This document shows positions 1 through 8,587 of a stretch of DNA of 35,235 bases, in pieces. Source of the stretch: an uncultured Alphaproteobacteria bacterium (lineage in GTDB: Bacteria > Pseudomonadota > Alphaproteobacteria > CADEGL01). The stretch covers positions 1-35,235 of the forward strand of contig CADEGL010000021.1 of assembly GCA_902826885.1 (NCBI GenBank), in the 5' to 3' direction. Under the pieces are notes generated by a model. The model made no database searches. It saw only the letters and a program-made list of their open reading frames with translations, and was not told the origin of the DNA. The position numbers and the translations under genes were made by a program. Within the stretch, counting starts at the first letter, position 1. Each line of letters opens with the position of its first letter.

Positions 1-461
1 GCCTGACCAAGAACCTGATCGGCGGCGGCTCGATGATGACCAAGGACATCATCACCGCGTCGGGCGAAGCAATTAAGGGCTTCCGTATCGACTTCCCGGA
101 TGTTTCCAAGGAAGCGATGGGCAAGGATTATCCGAAGCTCGTCGCGGCCTATAAGAAGCAGTTCGGCGAGGAGCCGATCCAGGGCTTTCACGCTCAGGCC
201 TATGACGCCGCCAAGCTCTTGACCATGGCCATCGAGAAGGTCGCGGTCACCGACAAGGACGGCAACACGTTTATCGGCCGCAAGGCTCTTCGCGACGCGG
301 TGTTCAACGCGCCCGAGTTCGAAGGCATGAGCGGTCCGATCAAGTGCGACGCGAACGGCCAGTGCGGCAAGTTCAAGTTCGCCGTCTACGAGTTCGTTAA
401 TGCGGATGCCTCCACGTTCGAGATCGGCAAGAATCCTAAGAAGATTTTCCCGGCTCAATAA
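1..461 (+). CDS. ABC transporter periplasmic binding protein, branched-chain amino acid type (3' part only)
   Basis: The reading frame is open from the left edge (codons begin at base 3) to a TAA at 459-461, so only the last 152 or so residues are present. By hand alignment about 87% of these residues match the C-terminus of the next gene (809-2068), with 19 differences and no gap. This is therefore the first member of a tandem duplication. The visible part is the C-terminal lobe of a Leu/Ile/Val-type periplasmic binding protein, with the family-like segment IQGFHAQAYDAAKLL and a cysteine pair in the KCDANGQCG segment that probably forms a disulfide in the periplasm. Such proteins capture an amino acid and deliver it to the LivHMGF-type permease encoded downstream. 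The substrate is not readable from sequence. A strong hairpin terminator follows the stop. Confidence 0.9.
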   Translation, partial: LTKNLIGGGSMMTKDIITASGEAIKGFRIDFPDVSKEAMGKDYPKLVAAYKKQFGEEPIQGFHAQAYDAAKLLTMAIEKVAVTDKDGNTFIGRKALRDAVFNAPEFEGMSGPIKCDANGQCGKFKFAVYEFVNADASTFEIGKNPKKIFPAQ

Positions 462-808
462 CGCGGCTTCGTGTTGTTGCACTGCGAAGGGGCGCCGCGA
501 GGCGCCCCTTTTTCTTTTCCATCATGGATTTAAAGCTGGTGGCGGGAACGCGAAGTTTCGCGGTGCGGGAAAGCGCGCGGCGGCATTATGGCCAAAGATG
601 CCTTCGGACGAACACGAATCGCGCGCTCACTACGGCTTGCAACCCTCGCCAGAGCGTAAGGACTCATGGCATGTTTCCGCGTCCACGGCCGACAAACGAT
701 CATCGAAAAAAAGATCGGGCTGGGGGGAGCACAGGCGCCGGTCAAATCGCCGGCGTTACCGGGAGAGCGTGGCCCCTTAGCTGCGCGAATGAGTTGAGGA
801 GTGGTTCA
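462..808. other. Intergenic region between binding-protein genes 1 and 2
   Basis: This is a 347-base gap. Apart from the terminator at 487-516 and a weak CGATC/GATCG stem around an A-run at 697-717, I see no gene, no convincing promoter pair and no known riboswitch. An in-frame extension of the downstream gene runs through it (from 524), but it lacks a ribosome site and would place about 95 residues before a clear signal peptide, so it is treated as noncoding. It presumably carries the promoter of the second binding-protein gene. Confidence 0.5.
487..516 (+). terminator. Rho-independent terminator after the first binding-protein gene
   Basis: A perfect inverted repeat, AAGGGGCGCC (487-496) and GGCGCCCCTT (501-510), has a GCGA tetraloop and is followed by a T-rich run (TTTCTTTT). 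It lies 26 bases after the stop codon. A nearly identical hairpin follows the second binding-protein gene, so the duplication unit apparently included the terminator. Confidence 0.88.
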
Positions 809-2068
809 ATGCAGAAAACCAAGCTCGTGAATTGGCTGGCGGCTGCGTCCATTCTTGGCGCCGGAGCCCTAGCATCCGCACCCGCGATGGCCGTCAAGGT
901 CGGCCCCGTCGACGATCCGCTCGGCGTGGTCAAGATCAACAAGGGTCAGCCGATCACCATCGGCGCCTATTACGTCATTTCGGGCCCCGACACGGCGCTC
1001 GGTCTCGATTCCAAGCGCGCGGAGGAAGTCTATTTCAAGCAGATCGGCAACCAGATCGCCGGTCACCCGATCCGCTTCATCGTGGAAGACGACGGCTGTA
1101 ACGCCGAAGGCGGCCAGACAGCCGGCACGAAGCTGGCGGCAAATCAGCAGATTGTCGGCGTACTGGGCGGTGCATGCTCCAGTGCGACGACCGCGGCCGC
1201 GCCCATCCTGTGGAAGCAGGGCATGGTCAACATCTGCACGGCTTGCACCGCGCCGCGCCTGACGGCGGCCGACCGCAGCGCCGACTTCGCCGGTTTCGCG
1301 CGCACGATCTACAGCGATGCCGAGCAGGCCAAGGGCGACGCCAACTGGATGTTCAACGTCCAGAAATGGAAGACGGCGGCGACCATCCACGACGGCAGCC
1401 CGTATGCCCAGCAGCTTGTGGCTGAGTTCAAGACCAACTTCGAGAAGGTCGGCGGCAAGGTCGTCGCGGCGGAAGCCGTGTCGCCCACCGACGTCGACAT
1501 GCGTCCGGTGCTGACGCGCGTCGCGGCTGCGAAGCCGGACGTCGTTTATTATCCGGTGTTCGTGGCGGCCGGCGGCCATATCACCCGCCAAGCCGGTGAA
1601 ACCGCGGGCCTGACCAAGAACCTGATCGGCGGCGGCTCGATGATGACCAAGGACATCATCACGGCGTCGGGCGCGGCGGCGAAGGGCTTCCGTATCACCT
1701 TCCCGGATGTTTCCAAGGAAGCCATGGGTAAGGACTATCCGAAGCTGGTGGCCGAATATAAGGCCATGTTCGGCGAAGCGCCGATCCAGGGCTTCCACGC
1801 CCAGGCCTATGACGGCGCCAAGCTCTTGGTCATGGCGATCGAGAAAGTCGCCGTGAAGGACAAGGACGGCAACACCTATATCGGCCGCAAGGCGCTGCGC
1901 GACGCGGTGTTCAACATGCCCGAGTTCGAAGGCATGAGCGGTCCGATCAAGTGCGACGCGAACGGCCAGTGCGGTAAGTTCAAGTTCGCGGCTTACGAGT
2001 TCACCAATGCGGATGCTTCCACGTTCGACATTGGCGTGAACCCGAAGAAGATCTATCCGACGAAGTAA
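809..2068 (+). CDS. ABC transporter periplasmic binding protein, branched-chain amino acid type (second copy)
   Basis: The product is 419 residues. The ATG at 809 is chosen because TGAGGAG lies just upstream (795-801) and a Sec signal peptide begins there: charged start, hydrophobic core, and APAMA before VKVGPV, with cleavage expected after residue 28. The mature part is a Leu/Ile/Val-binding-protein fold (type 1 periplasmic binding protein). Family-like segments are the early ITIGAYYVISGPDTALG, the GGACSSAT loop and IQGFHAQAYDGAKLL. It is rich in cysteines for this family: DDGC, GGAC, an extra CTAC not found in the third copy, and the C-terminal KC...QC pair. It should supply substrate to the livHMGF transporter encoded downstream. 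With the hydroxyproline genes nearby, an imino or amino acid ligand is plausible but unproven. Confidence 0.92.
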   Translation: MQKTKLVNWLAAASILGAGALASAPAMAVKVGPVDDPLGVVKINKGQPITIGAYYVISGPDTALGLDSKRAEEVYFKQIGNQIAGHPIRFIVEDDGCNAEGGQTAGTKLAANQQIVGVLGGACSSATTAAAPILWKQGMVNICTACTAPRLTAADRSADFAGFARTIYSDAEQAKGDANWMFNVQKWKTAATIHDGSPYAQQLVAEFKTNFEKVGGKVVAAEAVSPTDVDMRPVLTRVAAAKPDVVYYPVFVAAGGHITRQAGETAGLTKNLIGGGSMMTKDIITASGAAAKGFRITFPDVSKEAMGKDYPKLVAEYKAMFGEAPIQGFHAQAYDGAKLLVMAIEKVAVKDKDGNTYIGRKALRDAVFNMPEFEGMSGPIKCDANGQCGKFKFAAYEFTNADASTFDIGVNPKKIYPTK

Positions 2069-2093
2069 TTCGTCCGGATATCGGATCGGTTGG

Positions 2094-2123
2094 AAGGGGG
2101 CGCCCATCGGGCGCCCCCTTTTT
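2094..2123 (+). terminator. Rho-independent terminator after the second binding-protein gene
   Basis: The inverted repeat AAGGGGGCGCCC (2094-2105) and GGGCGCCCCCTT (2109-2120), with a 3-base loop, is followed by a T run. It is closely similar to the hairpin at 487-510 and should stop or thin transcription after the second binding-protein gene. Confidence 0.9.
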
Positions 2124-2254
2124 CATGGCGGATAGTCGAGCGACGGCGAGGGCGGCCGCCGGGTATGTTGCGGAATGTTTATGTTGCATCTGCGTCATAA
2201 CTCTATTCGGCAAACCGAACATCGAGATTCGAAAGGACTTTCTGGATCGGCCCG

Positions 2255-2284
2255 TTGACAACCAAACCGCCGAATGCGTAGCCT
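2255..2284 (+). promoter_or_regulatory. Possible sigma70-type promoter for the third binding-protein gene
   Basis: A perfect TTGACA occurs at 2255-2260. At 18 bases spacing the -10 would be TAGCCT (2279-2284), which is a poor match, so this rests mainly on the -35. The near-palindrome at 2299-2324 would then lie in the early leader. Treat as a weak candidate. Confidence 0.28.
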
Positions 2285-2298
2285 CCCTGCAACAAGAT

Positions 2299-2324
2299 CC
2301 TGGGACGGAATTCCGTTCACCAGG
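2299..2324. repeat. Near-perfect palindrome in the leader of the third binding-protein gene
   Basis: The core ACGGAATTCCGT (2305-2316) is a perfect 12-base palindrome. CCTGG (2299-2303) and CCAGG (2320-2324) pair outside it with a few unpaired bases. It could be a dimeric regulator's operator or a leader hairpin. No T run follows, so it does not look like a terminator. Confidence 0.5.
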
Positions 2325-2629
2325 GCGGGGTACAGGGGCGGCAGTACGCCGTTGCGTTCAAGGAGGTAGCCACCTCACGGGGGAACGTCCGGCCTAGGTT
2401 CGGTCCGATTTTTCGGAGCCGGTTGGTCGGCGCTCTTTTGCCATCGAAGACAGATGAACCGTTCTCCTATCCGCTCGCGGGCGGAAATGGGCCGGCTCAA
2501 CAACTTCGGTGCCATTCGCCTTCCGGTGGACAAGCTTCCGGCGCGTATCTCGCAGCAGGTTAGGTGAGTATACCGACGTGCCCGTCCGGGCATGGCGGGG
2601 CGTCTGGTCCAGATGGAGGCTCGCAAATA

Positions 2630-3895
2630 ATGAAACCGTCATTCCTTTTGAAGTCGCTTGCCGCGGCGTCGATCGTCGCGGTGGGCGCACTGGCCTCGTC
2701 GGCCGCTTGGGCCGTCAAGGTAGGTCCGGTCGAGGACCCGATTCGCGTCGTCAAGATTCCGAAGGGCGCGCCGATCGTCATCGCCACGTATCACGTGATT
2801 TCTGGCGCCGACACGGCGCTGGGCCTCGACACCCAGCGCGGTGCGGTCGTGGCGGCCGATGATCTCGGCAACACGCTGGTCGGCCATCCGATCAAGTTCA
2901 TGCACGAAGACGACGGCTGCAACGCCGAAGGCGGGCAGACGGCGGCAACCAAGATCGCGGCCAACCAGCAGGTCGTCGCGGCTCTCGGCGGTGCGTGCTC
3001 CAGCGCGACCCGTCCGGCGGCGCCGATCCTGTGGAAGGCCGGCATTCCGGACGTCGCCACGGCGGCCAGTTCGCCCGTGCTGACGGCTCCGGACCGCGGC
3101 CCCTCCTATGATGGCCTCGTCCGCATCGTCTACAACGACCTTTGGGCCGGCCGCGAAGTGGCCAACTGGGCCTACAAGGTCCGCGGTTACAAGAAGGCCG
3201 CCACCATCCACGATGGCAGCCCCTACGCCGAGAAACTCGTCCGCGTCTTCCAGGAAAACTTCAAGAAGCTGGGCGGCGAGGTCGTGTCCGACGAGGCTGT
3301 TGCTCCGAACGACACGGACATGCGTCCCGTGCTGACCAAGATCGCCACGGCGAAGCCGGACTTCATCTATGCTCCGACCTTCGTGGGCGTGACCTCCTAT
3401 CTGATCCGTCAGAAGAAGGAGATCCCTGGTCTGGAGAAGGTGGCGCTGGTCGGTTCCGACGCCTCGATGGGCGCGCAGCTCATGGAAGCATCGGGCAAGG
3501 ACCTGCTCGGCTTCGAAATCTCGACCACGGCGATGGAGCCCGAGGCCCAGGGCCCCGGCTACAAGGCCATGCGCGAGAAGTACAAGAAGCTGTTCGGCGA
3601 ATACCCGATCCAGGGTTTCCACGGCAACGGCTATGACGCGATGATGTTGGTCGCCAACGCCATCAAGAAAGTGGCCGTCACGGAAAAGGACGGGACCACC
3701 TACATCCCGATCAAGGCGCTGCGCGATGCCATGTTCGCCACCAAGAACATGCAGGGCGTGACCGGCAAGATCACTTGCGACCAGTACGGTGACTGCGGCG
3801 TGTACAACTTCGCCATCTACCAGTACACGAATCCGGACCCGAAGACCTTGGAGCCGGGCAAGAACCCGAAGCGCATCTATCCTGAAAAGTTCTGA
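2630..3895 (+). CDS. ABC transporter periplasmic binding protein, branched-chain amino acid type (third, divergent copy)
   Basis: The product is 421 residues. The ATG at 2630 follows TGGAGGC (2614-2620) and opens a signal peptide ending in AAWA before VKVGPV, with cleavage after about residue 28. An in-frame extension to 2564 exists but precedes the signal peptide and was not used. The protein is clearly a paralogue of the two upstream copies: it shares VKVGPV, DDGCNAEGGQTA, GGACSSAT, HDGSPYA, IQGFHGNGYDA and the C-terminal cysteine pair. It is far more diverged, however, and lacks the CTAC segment of copy two. It sits directly before livH, so it is the copy most likely to be co-transcribed with the permease. 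Divergence suggests a different ligand preference on the same transporter. Confidence 0.92.
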   Translation: MKPSFLLKSLAAASIVAVGALASSAAWAVKVGPVEDPIRVVKIPKGAPIVIATYHVISGADTALGLDTQRGAVVAADDLGNTLVGHPIKFMHEDDGCNAEGGQTAATKIAANQQVVAALGGACSSATRPAAPILWKAGIPDVATAASSPVLTAPDRGPSYDGLVRIVYNDLWAGREVANWAYKVRGYKKAATIHDGSPYAEKLVRVFQENFKKLGGEVVSDEAVAPNDTDMRPVLTKIATAKPDFIYAPTFVGVTSYLIRQKKEIPGLEKVALVGSDASMGAQLMEASGKDLLGFEISTTAMEPEAQGPGYKAMREKYKKLFGEYPIQGFHGNGYDAMMLVANAIKKVAVTEKDGTTYIPIKALRDAMFATKNMQGVTGKITCDQYGDCGVYNFAIYQYTNPDPKTLEPGKNPKRIYPEKF

Positions 3896-3909
3896 TCCAA
3901 ACATGAAAG

Positions 3910-3944
3910 CCGGGAGGCGGGCCAAACCCACCTCCCGGTTCTTC
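3910..3944 (+). terminator. Hairpin terminator or attenuator between the third binding-protein gene and livH
   Basis: CCGGGAGG (3910-3917) pairs with CCTCCCGG (3931-3938). GGG/CCC continues the stem after one mismatch, and TTCTTCTG follows. The T run is weak, so partial read-through into livH is likely. This would keep binding protein in excess over permease, as is common in such operons. Confidence 0.65.
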
Positions 3945-3994
3945 TGTTACTCTAGGCTAACTTCTTTGTAAGACTTCCCCGCGGGGCGCAGGAC

Positions 3995-5056
3995 ATGAAT
4001 CTCGAGAGACTGAAGCAAGTCACCTACGTCGACGTTACCTTGTGGCTCATGCGGGCCATCATCATCCTCCTGGTCATCGCAGGCACCATTGGCACGGTCA
4101 TCAAGGACCGTTACACCACCGAACAGTGGGTCAGCATGGTGATGTTCGGCCTGACGATCGGCGGCATCTATGCCTTGATCGCGTTGGGCTACACGATGGT
4201 TTACGGCATTCTTCGCCTGATCAACTTCGCCCACGGCGACATCTTCATGACCGGCGCCTTCACGGCCTATTTCGTGGCCGCGCCCTTGGCCAAGTCCGGC
4301 TTCCTCGACGAATATTTGATCGTCGGCATGATCATCATCTCGCTGGTCGCGATGACGGTCTGTTCGTGTATAGCGCTGATCGTCGAACGAATTTGTTACC
4401 GCCCGTTCCGGTCCGTGCGTTCGCTCGCGCCGCTGATCTGCGCCATCGGCGCCTCGTTCTTCCTGCAGCACGCCTTCCGCGGCATGTATGGTTCGTCGGT
4501 GCGCGCCTATCCGGACGTGAAGTTCTTCGACACGGTCGTGTCGATCATGGGTTTCAACTTTCCGCGCATCCAGTTCGTGGTCGTGATTGCGGCTCTGGCG
4601 GCGATGTACACGCTCTACCTCATCGTCAACAAGACCAAGATGGGCACCGCTATGCGGGCCGTGTCCGAGGACCGCGACGCCGCGGCGCTCATGGGCATCG
4701 ACGTGAACAAGGTCATCATCTTTACCTTCATCCTCGGCGGCAGCATGGCCGGCATCGGTGGCGTGCTCTACGCCTTCGTCTTCAAGCAGGTTTACTTCTT
4801 CATGGGTTTCTTCCCGGGCATCAAGGCGTTCAGCGCCGCGGTGCTGGGCGGCATCGGCAACGTGCCGGGCGCCATGCTCGGCGGCTTTTTCCTGGGCGTC
4901 GTCGAATCGTTGGGTCCGGCCTTGTTCCTGGACGGTCTCGGCATCGTCGCGCCCTATCAGCTTCGCGATCTGATCGCCTTCACCATGCTGGTCATGGTGC
5001 TGATCTTCCGGCCGCAGGGCATCCTGGGCGAGCGTTTGGCGCGCCAGCGGGCTTAG
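3995..5056 (+). CDS. livH: Branched-chain amino acid type ABC transporter permease LivH
   Basis: The product is 353 residues, an inner-membrane permease of the LivH family. The diagnostic segment GGIYALIALGYTMVYGILRL followed by INFAHGDIFMTGA is present around residues 55-88, and the ending RPQGILGERLARQRA is typical. Eight or more hydrophobic helices are visible. The roughly 45 residues before the core, including one extra helix, make it longer than the usual 290-310 residues. The start at 3995 has only a weak ribosome site (CAGGA, a few bases upstream). Together with LivM it forms the membrane pore of the importer, powered by LivG and LivF. The livM gene begins 49 bases downstream. Confidence 0.94.
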   Translation: MNLERLKQVTYVDVTLWLMRAIIILLVIAGTIGTVIKDRYTTEQWVSMVMFGLTIGGIYALIALGYTMVYGILRLINFAHGDIFMTGAFTAYFVAAPLAKSGFLDEYLIVGMIIISLVAMTVCSCIALIVERICYRPFRSVRSLAPLICAIGASFFLQHAFRGMYGSSVRAYPDVKFFDTVVSIMGFNFPRIQFVVVIAALAAMYTLYLIVNKTKMGTAMRAVSEDRDAAALMGIDVNKVIIFTFILGGSMAGIGGVLYAFVFKQVYFFMGFFPGIKAFSAAVLGGIGNVPGAMLGGFFLGVVESLGPALFLDGLGIVAPYQLRDLIAFTMLVMVLIFRPQGILGERLARQRA

Positions 5057-5105
5057 AGAAGAGCAGATCGGTTTACGGCGAAATCGGCCGCACGGGAGTT
5101 AAAAG

Positions 5106-6845
5106 ATGTCGTTTGAAATCATCGCCTCGTCCTTCCAGCACAAGGACATCGAGCAAAGCCAGCTGCGCCGGACCCTAAAGTGCGGCGCGATCGGCGGCGG
5201 CACGGTCGTGGCTCTCTGCGTGTTCGGACTGATCAACCAGTTCATGGAACGCTGGATCATCGAGAACCTACTGTCCCTGGCGCACGCCGCATTCATCGGC
5301 ATAACCCTTACCGTCGGCGCTCTCATCGCCATCCGTTCGCCAAAGCTGAGCCCGGCCGCGCGTATCTTTCAGGGCTTTCTCGTCGGTATGGTTTCGGGCG
5401 TGTTCTTGAGCATTCTTATCTTGATCATGGCGACGTTCGATATCCGGAACATGTTCGTTTCGCTGTCGCCGAAACTGCTCATGTTCCTTTCGTATGGCTT
5501 CGACCCCTATACGGCCTGCGCCGTCACGATCATCGTAGGCGGCGTGTTGGGCCTGATCGGTGCGGCCATCCGCGAAAGCCCGCCTTGGCTCCGCAAGCCC
5601 CTGATCACGGGCCTGGCGACGGCGTTCTTCATCGGTCTGTTCGCCGAGCTTCTTCAGCTTGCGATGCAGTATGAAACCGTCGATCCGATTCGCGACTACA
5701 TGTTCACGTGGGAAGGCCAAACGCTCACGGGCGCGATCACCATGTTCGTGCTGGGCTTCGTTCTCTCCCTTTTCTGGGTGATGCGCGGCAAGCAGGTGAT
5801 GGCGAATCACCGCGCCAAGTCCCACGCCAGCCAGCGTTCGATCCGTTACTTCCTCTATGCCATCGCGATCGTCCTGTTTCTTCTGTTCCCGATGGCGGCG
5901 GGCTCGTTCTTCGGCCAGGTGCTGATGCTGGTTGGCCTCTACGTCCTGATGGGTATGGGCTTGAACCTCGAGGTCGGCCTAGCCGGCCTGCTGGATTTGG
6001 GCTTCGTCGCGTTCTTCGCGACGGGCGCCTATACCATCGCGCTGTTTACCGCCGACAACGAACACCTGATACTCTTGATCGACCGGCCGCTGACCTGGTG
6101 GGAGGCGTTGCCGCTGGCCATGTTCGCCTCGCTCATGATGGGTTTGGCGTTCGGCATCCCGGTGCTGAAGGTGCGCGGCGACTACTTGGCCGTGGCCACC
6201 ATGGGTCTGGGCGAGATCATCCGCGTCGTCGTGCTGTCGGATATGGCCTCGCCGCTGCTCGGCGGCTCGCAAGGCCTCTTGCATATCCCGCGTCCGTGGA
6301 TCGGCGACTTCGAGCTCAACGATCCGATCCATCTGTTCTACCTGACGCTCATATCCTCGATCATTGCGGCCTATTTCGCCTGGGCGCTCGAAAATTCCCG
6401 CTTGGGACGAGCTTGGATGGCCATCCGCGAGGACGAGGATGTCGGGCAGGCGCTAGGCATCAATCTCGTCAACGTGAAGCTTCTGGCCTATGGCCTGGGC
6501 GCATGGTTCGCGGGCCTGGCGGGCGCCATCTTCGCCGTCATGCTGGGTTCGATCTTCCCGCACAGTTTCCAGCTCCTCATCTCGATCAACATTCTGGCGC
6601 TCATCATCGTCGGCGGCATCGGCAGTCTGCCTGGCGTCGTCGTTGGTGCGCTGATGCTGATCGGCACGCCGGAGCTATTGCGCGAGTTCGGCGAATACCG
6701 GTTCCTGGCCTATGGTTTCGTCCTGATCGTCATGATGCGGGTGAAGCCCTTGGGGCTCTGGCCGTCCGCGGTTCGCAAACGCGAACTGGCGGCGGCGGCC
6801 GAGGCCGAGGCGCAGATGCGCGCCACGTCCGGGCAAAAGGCATGA
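5106..6845 (+). CDS. livM: Branched-chain amino acid type ABC transporter permease LivM with N-terminal membrane extension
   Basis: The product is 579 residues and starts at an ATG preceded by GGGAG. The second half (from about residue 245) is a standard LivM: GLNLEVGLAGLLDLGFVAFFA, the AWMAIREDEDVGQALGIN cytoplasmic loop that contacts the ATPases, and the ending MMRVKPLGLWP. The first 240 or so residues are additional and very hydrophobic, with about five or six predicted helices and no recognisable domain. E. coli LivM is about 425 residues, so this is an enlarged form. It pairs with LivH in the inner membrane. The alanine- and glutamate-rich tail is cytoplasmic. The livG gene follows after 37 bases. 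Confidence 0.92.
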   Translation: MSFEIIASSFQHKDIEQSQLRRTLKCGAIGGGTVVALCVFGLINQFMERWIIENLLSLAHAAFIGITLTVGALIAIRSPKLSPAARIFQGFLVGMVSGVFLSILILIMATFDIRNMFVSLSPKLLMFLSYGFDPYTACAVTIIVGGVLGLIGAAIRESPPWLRKPLITGLATAFFIGLFAELLQLAMQYETVDPIRDYMFTWEGQTLTGAITMFVLGFVLSLFWVMRGKQVMANHRAKSHASQRSIRYFLYAIAIVLFLLFPMAAGSFFGQVLMLVGLYVLMGMGLNLEVGLAGLLDLGFVAFFATGAYTIALFTADNEHLILLIDRPLTWWEALPLAMFASLMMGLAFGIPVLKVRGDYLAVATMGLGEIIRVVVLSDMASPLLGGSQGLLHIPRPWIGDFELNDPIHLFYLTLISSIIAAYFAWALENSRLGRAWMAIREDEDVGQALGINLVNVKLLAYGLGAWFAGLAGAIFAVMLGSIFPHSFQLLISINILALIIVGGIGSLPGVVVGALMLIGTPELLREFGEYRFLAYGFVLIVMMRVKPLGLWPSAVRKRELAAAAEAEAQMRATSGQKA

Positions 6846-6882
6846 TGCGGCGCACGCGAAGCTATCGAGCGAGAGATACGCG

Positions 6883-7674
6883 ATGACGACAGGACAGACT
6901 CTTCTCAAGACCAACGCGCTGACCAAGCGTTTCGGCGGACTGGTCGCCATCGACGCCCTCGACCTCGACGTCAAGGAACGGTCGATCCACAGCATCATCG
7001 GCCCGAACGGCGCCGGGAAGACGACGGTCTTCAACTGCATCATGAACTTCTTTCCGATCGAAGGCGGCGAAATTCGCCTTTCGGAGGAGAGAATCGACAA
7101 CATGACGCCGGACCGCGTTGCCTTTCGCGGGGTCGGACGCACCTATCAGAACATCCGCCTGTTCAAGAACATGTCGTCGATCGAGAACATCCTGGTCGGC
7201 ATGCACATGCACTTGAAATCGCGCTGGTGGGGCGCCGTTTTGCGCTCACGCCATTCGCGCGCGGACGAGAAGAAGGCGGTCGAGGAGGCCACGCGGCTTC
7301 TTCAATATGTCGGCTTGCGCGGCAAGGGCGACGTTCTGGCCCGCAATCTGCCCTACGGCGACCAGCGTAAGCTGGAAATTGCCCGGGCCCTTGCCATGAA
7401 GCCCAAGCTTCTGATGCTGGATGAGCCGACAGCGGGTATGAACCCGTCGGAAAGTCTCGAGATGGTCGGTTTCATCCGCGGCTTGCGCGATCAGCTCGGC
7501 ATCACGATCCTTTTGATCGAGCACCACATGCCCGTGGTCATGGGCATGTCCGACACTGTCACCGTTCTCGACCATGGCACCAAGATCTCCGAAGGCCCGC
7601 CGGACCACGTGAAGCGGGACAAGAAGGTGATCGAGGCCTATCTCGGCCAGAGCGGAGTGGGCCACATGGCCTGA
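6883..7674 (+). CDS. livG: Branched-chain amino acid type ABC transporter ATPase LivG
   Basis: The product is 263 residues, one of the two cytoplasmic ATPases of the importer. Walker A is GPNGAGKTT (residues 40-48), the signature is LPYGDQRKLEIARAL (from 156) and Walker B is LLMLDEP (176-182), followed by the switch histidine in LLIEHHM. The LPYGDQ form instead of LSGGQ is normal for LivG proteins and is not a defect. The C-terminal EAYLGQ segment is also typical. The start at 6883 has only a weak purine-rich site (GAGAG). The gene lies between livM and livF, all on the plus strand with short gaps, so translation as one operon is expected. Confidence 0.95.
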   Translation: MTTGQTLLKTNALTKRFGGLVAIDALDLDVKERSIHSIIGPNGAGKTTVFNCIMNFFPIEGGEIRLSEERIDNMTPDRVAFRGVGRTYQNIRLFKNMSSIENILVGMHMHLKSRWWGAVLRSRHSRADEKKAVEEATRLLQYVGLRGKGDVLARNLPYGDQRKLEIARALAMKPKLLMLDEPTAGMNPSESLEMVGFIRGLRDQLGITILLIEHHMPVVMGMSDTVTVLDHGTKISEGPPDHVKRDKKVIEAYLGQSGVGHMA

Positions 7675-7715
7675 GCCGGGTTTTGGCTTTGGGCTTGGGG
7701 CATTAGGAGATCGAG

Positions 7716-8423
<708 letters not shown>

Positions 8424-8450
8424 ACGGTTCCTCCAGACGCCTGTTTCCGG

Positions 8451-8480
8451 CGGCCGGCCCTCCCAGGGGCCGGCCGTTCG
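8451..8480 (+). terminator. Hairpin after livF, possible terminator
   Basis: CGGCCGGCCC (8451-8460) pairs perfectly with GGGCCGGCCG (8467-8476) around a 6-base loop. The following TTCGCTTC is only modestly T-rich, so termination may be incomplete. It marks the likely boundary between livHMGF and hypD. Confidence 0.55.
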
Positions 8481-8587
8481 CTTCTGAGGGCTGGCCGTTG
8501 TGGCCGGGAGGCGGTTGGAGGTACGATCCACGCCATATTCGCCGCCCCTGGGGCGGCCGATTTTTCGCCCGAAACAGGGAGTCCGTC

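Larger units (their letters stand above)
2124..2629. other. Long intergenic leader of the third binding-protein gene
   Basis: This stretch of about 500 bases has no supportable gene. It holds a small stem TTCGG-CAAA-CCGAA (2206-2219), a consensus -35-like TTGACA (2255-2260) and a near-perfect palindrome centred on ACGGAATTCCGT (2305-2316) with flanking CCTGG/CCAGG arms (2299-2324). Open frames here lack ribosome sites or family resemblance. The length and structured elements suggest a regulated promoter and leader, but I recognise no known riboswitch class. Confidence 0.45.

Noticed and set aside
524..808. N-terminal extension of the second binding protein
   Set aside because: No ribosome site at 524 and it would bury a clear signal peptide; the ATG at 809 has TGAGGAG.
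869..2107. 412-codon open frame on the minus strand opposite the second binding-protein gene
   Set aside because: Mirror frame produced by GC-rich codon bias; composition is arginine/aspartate/histidine-rich without domain, and the plus-strand gene has signal peptide and family motifs.
2639..3931. 430-codon minus-strand frame opposite the third binding-protein gene
   Set aside because: Same shadow effect; no ribosome site, no family resemblance.
7348..7365. LPYGDQ in LivG as a defective ABC signature
   Set aside because: LivG proteins regularly have a Y-G-x-Q variant here, so it is normal for the family.
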